Made by a program: the position numbers and the translations under genes. A stretch of 64,000 bases of DNA from the NCBI GenBank assembly GCA_964347475.1, contig CAYFYY010000007.1, positions 1 to 64,000 of the forward strand, read 5' to 3'. Positions 36,892 through 44,561 of this stretch are shown one piece after another; the stretch's first letter is position 1; every line of letters starts with the position of its first letter. The stretch comes from GCA-020356105 sp964347475. Its GTDB lineage: Bacteria > Pseudomonadota > Alphaproteobacteria > UBA8366 > JADFVY01. The notes under the pieces are model-generated. The model was given only the letters and a program-made list of their open reading frames with translations, did not search any database and was not told the origin of the DNA.

Positions 36892-38145
36892 ATGAAGAAG
36901 GTATTGTACAGCTGCGCAGCGGGCGCGACCGCTGCGATTGTCGCATGCGCTCCCGCTCAGGCGACGGAGGGGTATTTCACGCACGGCATCGGTGCCGTCA
37001 ACAAATCGATGGCCGGCGCCGGCGTCGCCACCGGATTCGACGCCATGTCGCAGGCGACCAATCCGGCCGCGCTGACGCTTGTGGACCCGCAATTCACGGC
37101 GGATATCTCGCTGTTCAGTCCGCGGCGTGAGTACACCGCCACGAACACACCGTTTCTCGTCGCCAGTCCGGGGCTCGATAGCGATAGAAACTATTTCTTC
37201 ATTCCCTCTCTGGCCGGAGCCTACGAAATAGACGACGTGTCGTCCTGGGGGTGGGCATTTTACGGTCAGGGAGGCATGAATACGACCTATGACGATCCAG
37301 TTGGACCGTTTGGCGGCGGAAAGACGGGCGTTGATCTCTCGCAAGCCTTTTTGCAGTTCACCTACGCGCGTGACATTACACCCCGGATCAGCGTTGGGGT
37401 CAGCCCAATTCTTGCAGCCCAGCGGTTCAAGGCATTTGGTCTTCAAGCGTTCGACAACGCGACGAATTCGTCGAATCCGGGCAACGTTACGAACAGGGGC
37501 TACGAATTGTCGTATGGTTACGGCGGCAAACTCGGCGTGCAAGCCGATATCGGTGGCGGAGTCCGGTTTGGAGCTTCCTACCAGACACGCATGTACATGA
37601 GCAAATTCGACAAGTATTCGGGGCTTTTCGCCGAACAGGGCGATTTCGATATCCCGCCGGCGCTGCAAGCTGGATTCTCGTGGGATTCGGGCGCTGGCGT
37701 GACCGTTGCCCTCGACTACAAGAGAATCTTTTACGAGGCTATCGACGCAGTCTCGAATCCCCTGTCACCGGGTACACTTACGGGTACGAGCAATCTGCTG
37801 GGGGCGAGTGACGGCTCCGGATTTGGCTGGGAGAACATCAACTCTTACAAATTGGGTATCCAGTGGCAGGCAACTCCAACAGTGGCACTCAGGGCAGGGG
37901 TCGGGTTTAACGACAATCCAATCCCCTCATCCGAGGTTATGTTCAACATTCTGGCGCCCGGCGTGCAGGAGCAGCATTACACGGCCGGACTGACTTGGCA
38001 GCAGAGCCCGAACAGCGCCTTCATGCTCGGTGCCATGTATTCACCCAGCAGCAGCGTGTCCGGGCAGGATCCGTTCAGCGTGCACACCATCGAGCTTGAG
38101 ATGTGGCAGTTCGAGGTTACCGCCGGCTGGACCTGGACCTTCTGA
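36892..38145 (+). CDS. FadL/TodX/OmpP1-family outer membrane transport protein
   Basis: ATG 36892 with CAGGAGG upstream. The 417-residue protein has a signal peptide ending near AQA-TEGYFTHGIG. Its N-terminus is the plug region typical of FadL/OmpP1 proteins (KSMAGAGVATGFDAMSQATNPAAL, with the NPA motif). A beta-barrel of about 14 strands follows and ends with an aromatic C-terminus (GWTWTF). Family members carry hydrophobic substrates such as fatty acids and aromatic hydrocarbons across the outer membrane. The AT-rich upstream region suggests a strong or regulated promoter; no catabolic partner is adjacent. Confidence 0.9.
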   Translation: MKKVLYSCAAGATAAIVACAPAQATEGYFTHGIGAVNKSMAGAGVATGFDAMSQATNPAALTLVDPQFTADISLFSPRREYTATNTPFLVASPGLDSDRNYFFIPSLAGAYEIDDVSSWGWAFYGQGGMNTTYDDPVGPFGGGKTGVDLSQAFLQFTYARDITPRISVGVSPILAAQRFKAFGLQAFDNATNSSNPGNVTNRGYELSYGYGGKLGVQADIGGGVRFGASYQTRMYMSKFDKYSGLFAEQGDFDIPPALQAGFSWDSGAGVTVALDYKRIFYEAIDAVSNPLSPGTLTGTSNLLGASDGSGFGWENINSYKLGIQWQATPTVALRAGVGFNDNPIPSSEVMFNILAPGVQEQHYTAGLTWQQSPNSAFMLGAMYSPSSSVSGQDPFSVHTIELEMWQFEVTAGWTWTF

Positions 38146-38172
38146 CGAAACCAACCGACGTCCGTACGGCAA

Positions 38173-38200
38173 GGGCCGGGCATCGTGCCCGGTCCTTTTC
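38173..38200 (+). terminator. Intrinsic terminator after the porin gene
   Basis: GGGCCGGGCA and TGCCCGGTCC form a near-perfect stem around a TCG loop, followed by TTTT. It lies about 30 bp after the porin stop. Confidence 0.75.
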
Positions 38201-38341
38201 CGTCAACGGCAACCGACGGGCGGGGCTGAGCCCTGAGCTGCGCAAAAAAGTGTTGTTAGGCAGGGATTGATTCCGGGTGGTCGCGGCGTTTCCTCCTCAA
38301 GAACGAACAAGAAGGTACGTCACCGACGTCGGGAGGAGACG

Positions 38342-38716
38342 GTGAGACGAATCAAGATCACGATCGGTCCCGTCGAGCTGTACGCGAAGCTGCTCGACAC
38401 GCCTGCAGGAGAAGCCATACGCAGCGCCCTGCCGTTCCTGTCGATGGCGCGGGTCGCCGACAGTGCGGTGGTGTTCTCGGCGCCGGGGCCTGTCCCGCCC
38501 CATTCGGGACTGCCGGCCATGGGCCGGCCCGGCGATTTCGTTCTGTGCGGCAGAAGCGGGACGTGCGGTATCGATTTCGGGATCGAACCTTTTTCGCGCA
38601 ATCGCCGCCACGGCCCGCGGCGCTCGGGCGACGTCTGGGCGCGCGCGATGGGGGACATCGCGGCGCTGAAACACGTCATCGACGGTGATCGCGTGGCGGT
38701 CCACGGAGTCGAATAG
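38342..38716 (+). CDS. Cyclophilin-like fold protein (PF04126-type)
   Basis: A GTG start at 38342 is chosen because GGGAGGAG lies just before it; an earlier frame start has no such site. The 124-residue product begins RRIKITIGPVELYAKLLDTPAGEAIRSALPF, the pattern of small cyclophilin-like proteins, and ends with GDVWARAMGDIAALKHVIDGDRVAVHGVE. The central GDFVLCGRSGTCGIDFG is also family-like. Isomerase activity has not been shown for these proteins; role unknown. It stands alone. Confidence 0.72.
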   Translation: MRRIKITIGPVELYAKLLDTPAGEAIRSALPFLSMARVADSAVVFSAPGPVPPHSGLPAMGRPGDFVLCGRSGTCGIDFGIEPFSRNRRHGPRRSGDVWARAMGDIAALKHVIDGDRVAVHGVE

Positions 38717-39047
38717 CCATCAAATCCGGCACGTGGCGTCTCGTCGACGCCACCCGCCCGATGTGCCTGTCCACTGGACAGATCACAATGTTGCCGTCGC
38801 TCCGAAGAATCTCAACCATGCGTGTCTACCAATCCCGGTCCAGGGCAAGCACGAGTCTTCGAGGCTGAGATAACGTCGGCCGCGCTGACGGCACCCAGCC
38901 GCGGTGATCGTGGACGTTATTGCCTGTATCGGCGTGGACATCATTCCCGAAGAATCGGCCCGGCATGAACTGCAAACATTTTGCGCCCGTCAATACCGCC
39001 GTGCGACATCGCGTCAACTGGCGTTGGCCGCACCGATGCCCAAATAT
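38717..39047. other. Gene-free interval upstream of the OsmC gene
   Basis: About 330 bp without a supportable gene on either strand. It contains a small perfect inverted repeat GTCCACTGGAC around 38770 and ends in the AT-rich operator-like site before the OsmC gene. Nothing else is recognised. Confidence 0.4.
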
Positions 39048-39063
39048 ATTAGATATTTCTAAT
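39048..39063. promoter_or_regulatory. Perfect AT-rich inverted repeat upstream of osmC-like gene
   Basis: ATTAGA-TATT-TCTAAT is a perfect 6+6 inverted repeat 23 bp before the OsmC start codon, overlapping a TATATT (39045-39050) that could be the -10 element. A repressor bound here would block transcription. A one-mismatch copy precedes the DsrE-TusA operon at 35436-35451, pointing to a common regulator not encoded in the window. Confidence 0.6.
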
Positions 39064-39086
39064 TTTTTGAGATCAGGAGGATGCCG

Positions 39087-39515
39087 ATGGCAACGACGGC
39101 ACGAGTCAAATGGATCGAAGGATCCCGTTTCATCGGGGAATCGCAGAGCGGCCATGCCGTCGTCATGCAGGGCCTGGCCGGGGAGGGGGAACCGTCGGTG
39201 GGCATCCGGCCGATGGAGATGCTGTTGCTCGGCATGGGCGGCTGCACGGCGATCGACGTCGTGATGATCCTGCAGAAGTCGCGCGAGGCGGTGACCGACG
39301 TGGTCGTCGAGATCGAAGCCGAGCGGGCCGAATCGGTGCCCAAGGTCTACAAACGGATCCACGCGCACTACGTCGTCACCGGCCGGGGTTTGAGGCCATC
39401 TGCGGTCGAGCGTGCGGTCAAGCTGTCGGCCGAAAAATACTGTTCCGCCACCGTCATGCTGGGGGCAACGGCCACCGTCACGCACGACTTCGAGGTCGTC
39501 GAGGCGGACGGTTAG
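39087..39515 (+). CDS. OsmC family peroxiredoxin-like protein
   Basis: ATG 39087 is preferred to ATG 39081 because AGGAGG directly abuts the first ATG but stands 6 bases from the second. The 142-residue protein has the two redox cysteines of the OsmC family in MGGCTAIDVVMIL and EKYCSATVML, plus RPMEMLLLGMGG. OsmC/Ohr proteins reduce organic hydroperoxides with thiols, and many act on persulfides. The ATTAGA-N4-TCTAAT site before it links it to the DsrE-TusA genes. It converges on the DUF1287 gene. Confidence 0.88.
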   Translation: MATTARVKWIEGSRFIGESQSGHAVVMQGLAGEGEPSVGIRPMEMLLLGMGGCTAIDVVMILQKSREAVTDVVVEIEAERAESVPKVYKRIHAHYVVTGRGLRPSAVERAVKLSAEKYCSATVMLGATATVTHDFEVVEADG

Positions 39516-39571
39516 CGCGTAATCGGTGACGTTGGGCTCGGCCGTATCGGCGCGACCTTACGACAGACGCC

Positions 39572-40189
39572 TCAATCGTCCGGGAGGTATCGGAAATGGC
39601 CGCTGATCGGGTAGGTGAACAGCATGTCTTTCAGCTCTGGCCCGCGGCCGATGTTGTGCGCGATCAACGGGCGCCTGCCGTCGGCCGAGCGGCGATCGGT
39701 GACGATGCCGATGTGCGGAAGGTTGCCGGGCAGACGCCAGGTGACCAGATCGCCGGGCCGATAGGTGTTCGGGTCATCGCTGACCGCAAGTGAGCGGCCG
39801 TGCCGCGTGAAGAATGTCTCAAGATTGGGCACGCGCCGATGATCGATGCTCCGGTCCGGTCGTGTGAGGCCCCAGCGCTGCGGATAGGCCGCGAATTCTC
39901 GGATCATGTCTTCATGGACCTCTTTTTGCAGATCGATGCCGAGTCCTGAGCGGTAAGCGCGAACGACCAGGTCGGTGCATACGCCGATATCGTCCGGCAC
40001 GTCCCCGCCCGGATAGGCGAGGGTCCGGTACGAGCCATCGTAGACGACCCTGTGCCCGGTGCGCTCGATCGCCGCCGCCACAAGGTCCTGCCCGGACTCG
40101 CCCGGCTGCCGCTGCGCCTGGGCCGCCGGCGGCAACAGGATGACGATGGCGGCCAGATGCAGAATGGCGCTCCGCACTATCACATGCAC
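39572..40189 (-). CDS. DUF1287 family exported protein (NlpC/P60-like amidase fold)
   Basis: A GTG start at 40189 follows AGGAGG by five bases, so it is preferred to the longer reading from 40219. The 205-residue product has a signal peptide (LHLAAIVILLPPAAQA) and the DUF1287 pattern: VVYDGSYRTLAYPGGDVPDDIGVCTDLVVRAYR, with the likely nucleophile Cys, IDHRRVPNLETFF, YRPGDLVTW, HIGIVTD and AHNIGRGPELKDMLF, with the likely catalytic His. It is periplasmic; a cell-wall-related hydrolase is expected from the fold, but activity is unproven. Confidence 0.85.
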   Translation of the reverse strand: MHVIVRSAILHLAAIVILLPPAAQAQRQPGESGQDLVAAAIERTGHRVVYDGSYRTLAYPGGDVPDDIGVCTDLVVRAYRSGLGIDLQKEVHEDMIREFAAYPQRWGLTRPDRSIDHRRVPNLETFFTRHGRSLAVSDDPNTYRPGDLVTWRLPGNLPHIGIVTDRRSADGRRPLIAHNIGRGPELKDMLFTYPISGHFRYLPDD

Positions 40190-40277
40190 GAGGACCTCCT
40201 GCCATGATCGGAGGAGCATTTCGCCCCCTCGGCGTCATCAAATCACTGCAATCCGGCAAAAAAGCGGCGGCGAACGC

Positions 40278-40751
40278 TCAACCGGAGCACGCCGGCACGA
40301 GGCCGCGCTTCTCCAGGTAACGTTGGTGGTGCTCCTCGGCCCGCCAGAAGGCGCCGGCGGGAACAATCTCGGTGACGATAGGCTGGCGGTGCCGTCCGGA
40401 CTCTTCCAGTGCGCGCTTGGAACTGCGGGCCTGGCGCTCCTGCGCAGCGTCGTGCACGAAGATGACCGAGCGAAACGCGCTGCCGACGTCGGGACCCTGG
40501 CGGTCCCGTTGCGTCGGATCGTGGAAGCGCCAGAACGAGCTCAGCAGTTCGGTATAGCTCACGCTGGCCGGGTCGTACTCCACGCGTACCACCTCAACGT
40601 GTCCTGTCGTGCCCGAGCCGACCTCCCGGAATGTCGGGTTCGGCACGTGGCCGCCCATGAACCCGACTTCCGTGGCGGTGACGCCCGGGATGAGCCTGAC
40701 GGCCGCCTCGACGCACCAGAATCGTCCGGCGGCGAATGTTGCGGTGGCCAT
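40278..40751 (-). CDS. MsrA-family protein lacking canonical catalytic residues
   Basis: A 157-residue protein clearly of the methionine sulfoxide reductase A fold: TFAAGRFWCVEAAV, GGHVPNPTFREV, HVEVVRVEYDP, FWRFHDPTQRDRQGPDVGSAFRSVIF and EEHHQRYLEKRG. In active MsrA the first motif is GCFW with the nucleophile Cys. Here that residue is Arg10 (codon CGA), with Cys13 three positions later. The two active-site Tyr residues are Phe (VGF31, AF93RS). E53, D88 and a C-terminal Cys155 remain. It is therefore either inactive, uses Cys13, or has another role. The frame is otherwise intact, so this is not simple decay. Confidence 0.85.
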   Translation of the reverse strand: MATATFAAGRFWCVEAAVRLIPGVTATEVGFMGGHVPNPTFREVGSGTTGHVEVVRVEYDPASVSYTELLSSFWRFHDPTQRDRQGPDVGSAFRSVIFVHDAAQERQARSSKRALEESGRHRQPIVTEIVPAGAFWRAEEHHQRYLEKRGLVPACSG

Positions 40752-40853
40752 GGCGAGGCCCTCCTCCGTCTCGCATGTATAAGAGTATCACGTTCCCTAG
40801 GTCCGGCAACCGTCGTGTCCGCCGCGGCAGCGCTCGTTATGGGCGTGAAGCGT

Positions 40854-41765
40854 CTATTGGCTCTCGACGTCGGTCTTGCTCCGTTCGCAATTGGCGGCCC
40901 GCTCCATTGCGGCGCAGACGGCTGACTGGTCCTCGTCGCCATGGCCCTGCGCCACTGCGGCGTAATAGGTCTGCAAGGCCGCGTGATAGATCGGTGTCGG
41001 CACGAGATGCCGTGCGGCGTGCTCAACGATCAGCCGCGAGTCCTTCAGCGGGATCGAGAAATTCATGCCTTCCCTGCGGTAGTCGTTCTCCGCCATCAGG
41101 GCGCCGCGCACCTCGAACATGGCCGACGACGAGCCGCTGCCGCTGATCACCTCGTGGATCATTTTCGGGTCGAGGCCGGACTTCATGCCGAGCACCATGA
41201 CTTCGGCCGCGACGCTGTTGTGCACCAGGTTCAGGATGTTGCCGCAGAACTTCATCTTCATGCCGCAGCCGAATTCGCCGACGAAATGGCTCCGGCGCGT
41301 GAACAGGTCGACGATCGGCCGTACCCGCTCCCAGGCCCGTCTGTCGCCGCTGCCGAAGGCGGTGAGCTTGCGATCGAGCGCCATGATGCGATTGCCGCTC
41401 ACCGGGCAATCGAGCAGGATCCGGCCGGCTTCCGCCAGGGCGTCGCGGGCCTTCTCCTTGTCCGCGATCGAGAAGGTGGAAAGCTCGACGACGATCTGGC
41501 CCTCCCGCCCGCCGTGCACCAGCCCGTCCGCCCCGGACACCACCGCGTGCAGGGACTCGGCGGTCGGCAGGCAGAGAAAGACCACGTCCGCCTGGTCCGC
41601 GGTTTCGCGCGGTGTCGCCGCGGCCTCGGCGTGTGCCGCAACGAGATCCGATGTGCGCTTTGGGTCGATATCGCACCCTATGACGCGACGCCCTGCCGCG
41701 ACGAGATGGCCCGCGATGGCCGAACCCAGCACGCCGAGCCCGATGAATCCGACAGTGTCGCTCAT
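40854..41765 (-). CDS. NAD(P)-binding 3-hydroxyisobutyrate dehydrogenase-like protein
   Basis: ATG 41765 has GGAGGGAAAG upstream. The 303-residue protein shows the Rossmann motif GFIGLGVLGSAIAGHLVAAG, DCPVSGNRIMA (substrate loop), and KMKFCGNILN with the catalytic Lys. It is a second member of the beta-hydroxyacid dehydrogenase family in the window, distinct from the one at 4939-5880. A 157-bp repeat lies just upstream of it, as one lies just downstream of the other. Substrate unknown. Confidence 0.88.
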   Translation of the reverse strand: MSDTVGFIGLGVLGSAIAGHLVAAGRRVIGCDIDPKRTSDLVAAHAEAAATPRETADQADVVFLCLPTAESLHAVVSGADGLVHGGREGQIVVELSTFSIADKEKARDALAEAGRILLDCPVSGNRIMALDRKLTAFGSGDRRAWERVRPIVDLFTRRSHFVGEFGCGMKMKFCGNILNLVHNSVAAEVMVLGMKSGLDPKMIHEVISGSGSSSAMFEVRGALMAENDYRREGMNFSIPLKDSRLIVEHAARHLVPTPIYHAALQTYYAAVAQGHGDEDQSAVCAAMERAANCERSKTDVESQ

Positions 41766-41785
41766 CTTTCCCTCCACCATCGTGG

Positions 41786-41942
41786 TGGAGACCTTTGCAG
41801 AAAACGCCAAATCGTCATTGCGAGGCGGCCGAAGGCCGACGCGGCAATCCAGGATGCCGCGGAAACGAGAGCTTTTCCTGGATCGCCGCGACTGCATTGC
41901 AGCCTCGCGATGACGAAGTCCAGTTTCGTGCAAAGGTCTCCA
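41786..41942. repeat. 157-bp inverted-repeat element, copy 2 (MITE-like)
   Basis: Perfect 14-bp terminal inverted repeats: TGGAGACCTTTGCA (41786-41799) and TGCAAAGGTCTCCA (41929-41942). Inside, arms start CGTCATTGCGAGGCGGCCGA and end CCTCGCGATGACG. Copy 1 at 4765-4921 is the same length with the same order of parts. No ORF inside. Related GTCATTGCGAGG palindromes occur in many bacterial genomes. Confidence 0.85.
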
Positions 41943-42108
41943 TGATGAGGAGTGTAGCGGTTGTTCGAGGCGCCGCAAACGGTGTGCGGCGAAGGAATGC
42001 GACAACGTTTGGAGATCGGCGCGCTGACACCGATTGATGGAAATTTAAGACATTGGCTGGTATTGATGTGGTCGGCGCTTGCGGCGACCGGAACAACGGA
42101 GCTGGAAC

Positions 42109-42669
42109 GTGCGGAACCGAATGTCAGTGGCTGGCCGGAACTGCGTGGTCGTCATCGCGCTGGCGGCGCTCGCCGCCTGCAGCAGTCCGAAGGTCAGTGA
42201 TTCCCTGTATCGTGACAGCGAGGTCGGCATCTCGAAGCGCATCGTCCGGTGCCGCGTCCTCGAGGCGCGCGAGGTGGCGATCCGTGGTGACGACGCGCCC
42301 GAGAAGGGCGAAGCCGTCGGGTCCATCGTTGGCCTTCTCGTGGGCGCCATCATCGGCAGCCAAATCGGCGACGGTGCCGGCAGGGACATCGCGGTCCAGG
42401 TGGGCGCCACCGCCGGTGCGGCGGCCGGCGGCGGCGCCGGGCGCCAGGCCGCCGACAAGTTGAGCGAGCGTCCCGGCATCGAGTACTCGATCATCCTCGA
42501 CGATGGCCAGGAGCTGACGCTGGTCCAGGATTTCCTCGAAACCGACCGCATCGTGCAGCCTGGCGAGACCTGCCGCCTGCAGATCGAGGCCGAGGGCATG
42601 AACCGCGTTCTGCCCGCCGAGCACCTCCCCGAGCGGATCAACGCGCCGAAGACGACGACGGTCCAGTAA
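42109..42669 (+). CDS. Glycine-zipper outer membrane lipoprotein
   Basis: A GTG at 42109 is preceded by GGAG at 7 bases; ATG 42121 in the same frame is the alternative. The product (about 186 residues) has a lipoprotein signal with lipobox LAAC (VVVIALAALAACSS). A glycine-zipper segment follows (GSIVGLLVGAIIGSQIGDGAGRD...GGGAGRQAADKL), and then a C-terminal beta-rich part with EYSIILDDGQELTLVQD. This is the SlyB/glycine-zipper-2TM type of envelope lipoprotein. It is thought to support outer membrane integrity. It stands before the CDGSH gene on the same strand. Confidence 0.82.
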   Translation: MRNRMSVAGRNCVVVIALAALAACSSPKVSDSLYRDSEVGISKRIVRCRVLEAREVAIRGDDAPEKGEAVGSIVGLLVGAIIGSQIGDGAGRDIAVQVGATAGAAAGGGAGRQAADKLSERPGIEYSIILDDGQELTLVQDFLETDRIVQPGETCRLQIEAEGMNRVLPAEHLPERINAPKTTTVQ

Positions 42670-42778
42670 TCCGAAATCGACACCTTTGGCCGCGCCCCGG
42701 TTCCCTGCGGCGGGCCGCGCCCTATATCCGATTGGAAGGGCCGACGATTCCGGCCCGTTCGAAACGGGAGGCGGTGTC

Positions 42779-43423
42779 ATGGCGAAAGCTGCGGTCGACG
42801 ACGGTCCGACAATCGAGTGCGCGGAGAACGGTCCCTACATCGTGAAGGACTGCCAGCGCCTGACGGACGACGCCGGCGCGGCGCTCGCCGCGAAGCGCGT
42901 CTTCGCGCTGTGCCGGTGCGGGGGTTCGGCCAACAAGCCGTTCTGCGACGGCACCCACGCGCGCAACGGATTTTCCGGCGAGCGCGTCTCCGACGGCGCA
43001 AACGACCGGCGCGATACCTATGTCGGCAAGGGCATTACGATTCATGACAACCGGGCGATCTGCGCGCATGCCGGCGTCTGTACGGACAGTCTGCCGAAGG
43101 TCTGGCGGATGGACGAGGAGCCGTGGATCGATCCCGACGGCGCCCCGGTGGAGGCGATCATCGAGGTGATCCGTGCATGCCCGTCGGGCGCCCTCAGCTA
43201 TTCCGTCGGCGGTAAGGAGGTCGCGCGGCCGTCGAGCGAGCCGGCGATCCGGGTTGCGAAGGACGGTCCCTATCACGTGAGCGGCGGCATCGCGCTGCAC
43301 AACGTGCAGTGGGGCGAAGCGGCGCCGCGCGACCACTACACGTTGTGCCGGTGCGGCGCGTCGAAGAACAAACCGTTCTGCGACGGCTCGCACTGGGATA
43401 TCGGCTTCAAGGACGGCGGCTAG
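42779..43423 (+). CDS. Double CDGSH iron-sulfur protein with central ferredoxin-like domain
   Basis: ATG 42779 with GGGAGG upstream. The 214-residue protein has three parts. An N-terminal CDGSH zinc-finger-like 2Fe-2S domain carries LCRCGGSANKPFCDGTH. A middle divergent 4Fe-4S domain carries CAHAGVCTDSLPKVW and RACPSGALSY. A C-terminal CDGSH domain carries LCRCGASKNKPFCDGSH. All cluster-ligand C/H residues are present in both CDGSH copies. Such proteins are probable redox or cluster-transfer factors; function is not established. Confidence 0.9.
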   Translation: MAKAAVDDGPTIECAENGPYIVKDCQRLTDDAGAALAAKRVFALCRCGGSANKPFCDGTHARNGFSGERVSDGANDRRDTYVGKGITIHDNRAICAHAGVCTDSLPKVWRMDEEPWIDPDGAPVEAIIEVIRACPSGALSYSVGGKEVARPSSEPAIRVAKDGPYHVSGGIALHNVQWGEAAPRDHYTLCRCGASKNKPFCDGSHWDIGFKDGG

Positions 43424-43471
43424 GGCGTTAGCCGGTATTGTTGTACCCAACTAGACAGGTGCGACTTCAAG

Positions 43472-43569
43472 CTTCGAGACGGCTCTTGTCGCAGCCGCCT
43501 CAGCATGAGGCTCCACTGCTTGTGCCCTCATGCTGAGGAGGGCCGCGAGGCCCGTCTCGAAGTATGAGG
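43472..43569. repeat. Palindromic intergenic repeat family 2, copy A
   Basis: Arms CTTCGAGACGG...CTCAGCATGAGG and CCTCATGCTGAGGAGG...CGTCTCGAAG flank a short loop between the CDGSH gene and the convergent 43683-44210 gene. Copy B, with the same arms, is at 46961-47064. It resembles the TTCGAGACG...CTCAGGATGAGG palindromes common in alphaproteobacterial genomes. Probably forms a long hairpin when transcribed and may act as a bidirectional terminator. Confidence 0.8.
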
Positions 43570-43682
43570 TCGTACCGTTACGGCCGAGCCCAAATTAACC
43601 GATTTCGCGAGAGTGCACTTTCCGTGAGATGGAAACGGCGCAGGCCATCGGCTTGCCCCAACATAACAAATACCGTTCCACT

Positions 43683-44210
43683 CTAGGCGACACGCCCCCG
43701 ACGCCCGTCGAGCAGCCCGTGAATGTTCCGGCGCATCGCGTCGGACGGGGATTCCTTCGCGCGCTCGACTATGAAATCGCTGGCGACACATTCCAGCATG
43801 GTGTCATGAAAGGTCAGAATGAAGTGGTGGTAGCTGAGGAATGAGTCCGGGTTGTGCAGGTCATGAACCCGGTTCATCCGCTCGAGCCTGCGGACCCAGG
43901 ACGACTCTAGCACCTCATAGCCGCCATACCATTTCAGGCCGCGCGCATAGAGGGGATGCCCGGACAGGACTTCATCGTTCGGATAGCCGAACATGAAGCT
44001 CAGGGCGCTGAAGATAACGGTCGCCGTCTGGTCGTCGAATCGCGGATCTTCCAGTTCCGCCGGGTCCCACTGCGTCGGCGGTCCCTGAATATAGTATGCG
44101 ATGAGCAGTGTGCTCTCGTTCGCAGCGACCAGCGGCAGCGGCGCACCGGCGTCCGGCTTCGGTAACCCGTCAAGCGCGACCACGCGGTCCCTCTGATCGA
44201 TTTCGTACAT
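43683..44210 (-). CDS. Hypothetical protein (175 aa)
   Basis: ATG 44210 with AAGGA upstream is preferred to a TTG 6 bp earlier. The product is soluble with no signal peptide. Notable segments are LIAYYIQGPPTQWDP, FDDQTATVIFSALSFMFGYPNDEVL and HHFILTFHDTMLECVASDF. The FHDTMLECVA and ESSWVRRLERMNRVHD pieces are the kind that are conserved in short uncharacterised proteins, but I cannot name the family. It lies 51 bp downstream of a small membrane protein gene, probably in one operon. Confidence 0.65.
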   Translation of the reverse strand: MYEIDQRDRVVALDGLPKPDAGAPLPLVAANESTLLIAYYIQGPPTQWDPAELEDPRFDDQTATVIFSALSFMFGYPNDEVLSGHPLYARGLKWYGGYEVLESSWVRRLERMNRVHDLHNPDSFLSYHHFILTFHDTMLECVASDFIVERAKESPSDAMRRNIHGLLDGRRGRVA

Positions 44211-44261
44211 CGACAATCCTTCTGGCTTGTTGCGATTGTCCGGCCATGGCGCCCGCCGGTC

Positions 44262-44549
44262 TCATCGCCGCCGCTTCTCGCGCCACCGGAACAACAGGCC
44301 GCCGAGGATGTACGACAGGTCGGGCAGCAGGGCGAGCGGCAGCAGGGCAAGGAACGGTCCCCAGCCGAGCCCCGGAACCAGCAGCAGCGCTGCGATACCG
44401 AACACGCTGCCAAAGATCACCATGGGCGACGGGCCGCTCGTCTCCATTCGCTGGTGCTTGCCGATCTCGAAGACAAGGTTGTAGAAGGCGAAGAAAGACC
44501 AAAGCACCCCGAGCACCGCCACACCGATCCAGCGATCGATCTCGGACAT
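44262..44549 (-). CDS. Small membrane protein (95 aa, about three transmembrane helices)
   Basis: Hydrophobic segments are IGVAVLGVLWSFFAFYNLVF, MVIFGSVFGIAALLLVPG and FLALLPLALLPDLSYILGGLLF, ending with basic WREKRRR on the cytoplasmic side. No family is recognised. It lies 12 bp from the end of the GntR regulator gene on the same strand and just upstream of the 175-aa hypothetical, so all three may be cotranscribed. Confidence 0.6.
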   Translation of the reverse strand: MSEIDRWIGVAVLGVLWSFFAFYNLVFEIGKHQRMETSGPSPMVIFGSVFGIAALLLVPGLGWGPFLALLPLALLPDLSYILGGLLFRWREKRRR

Positions 44550-44561
44550 CGCGGCGTCCCT

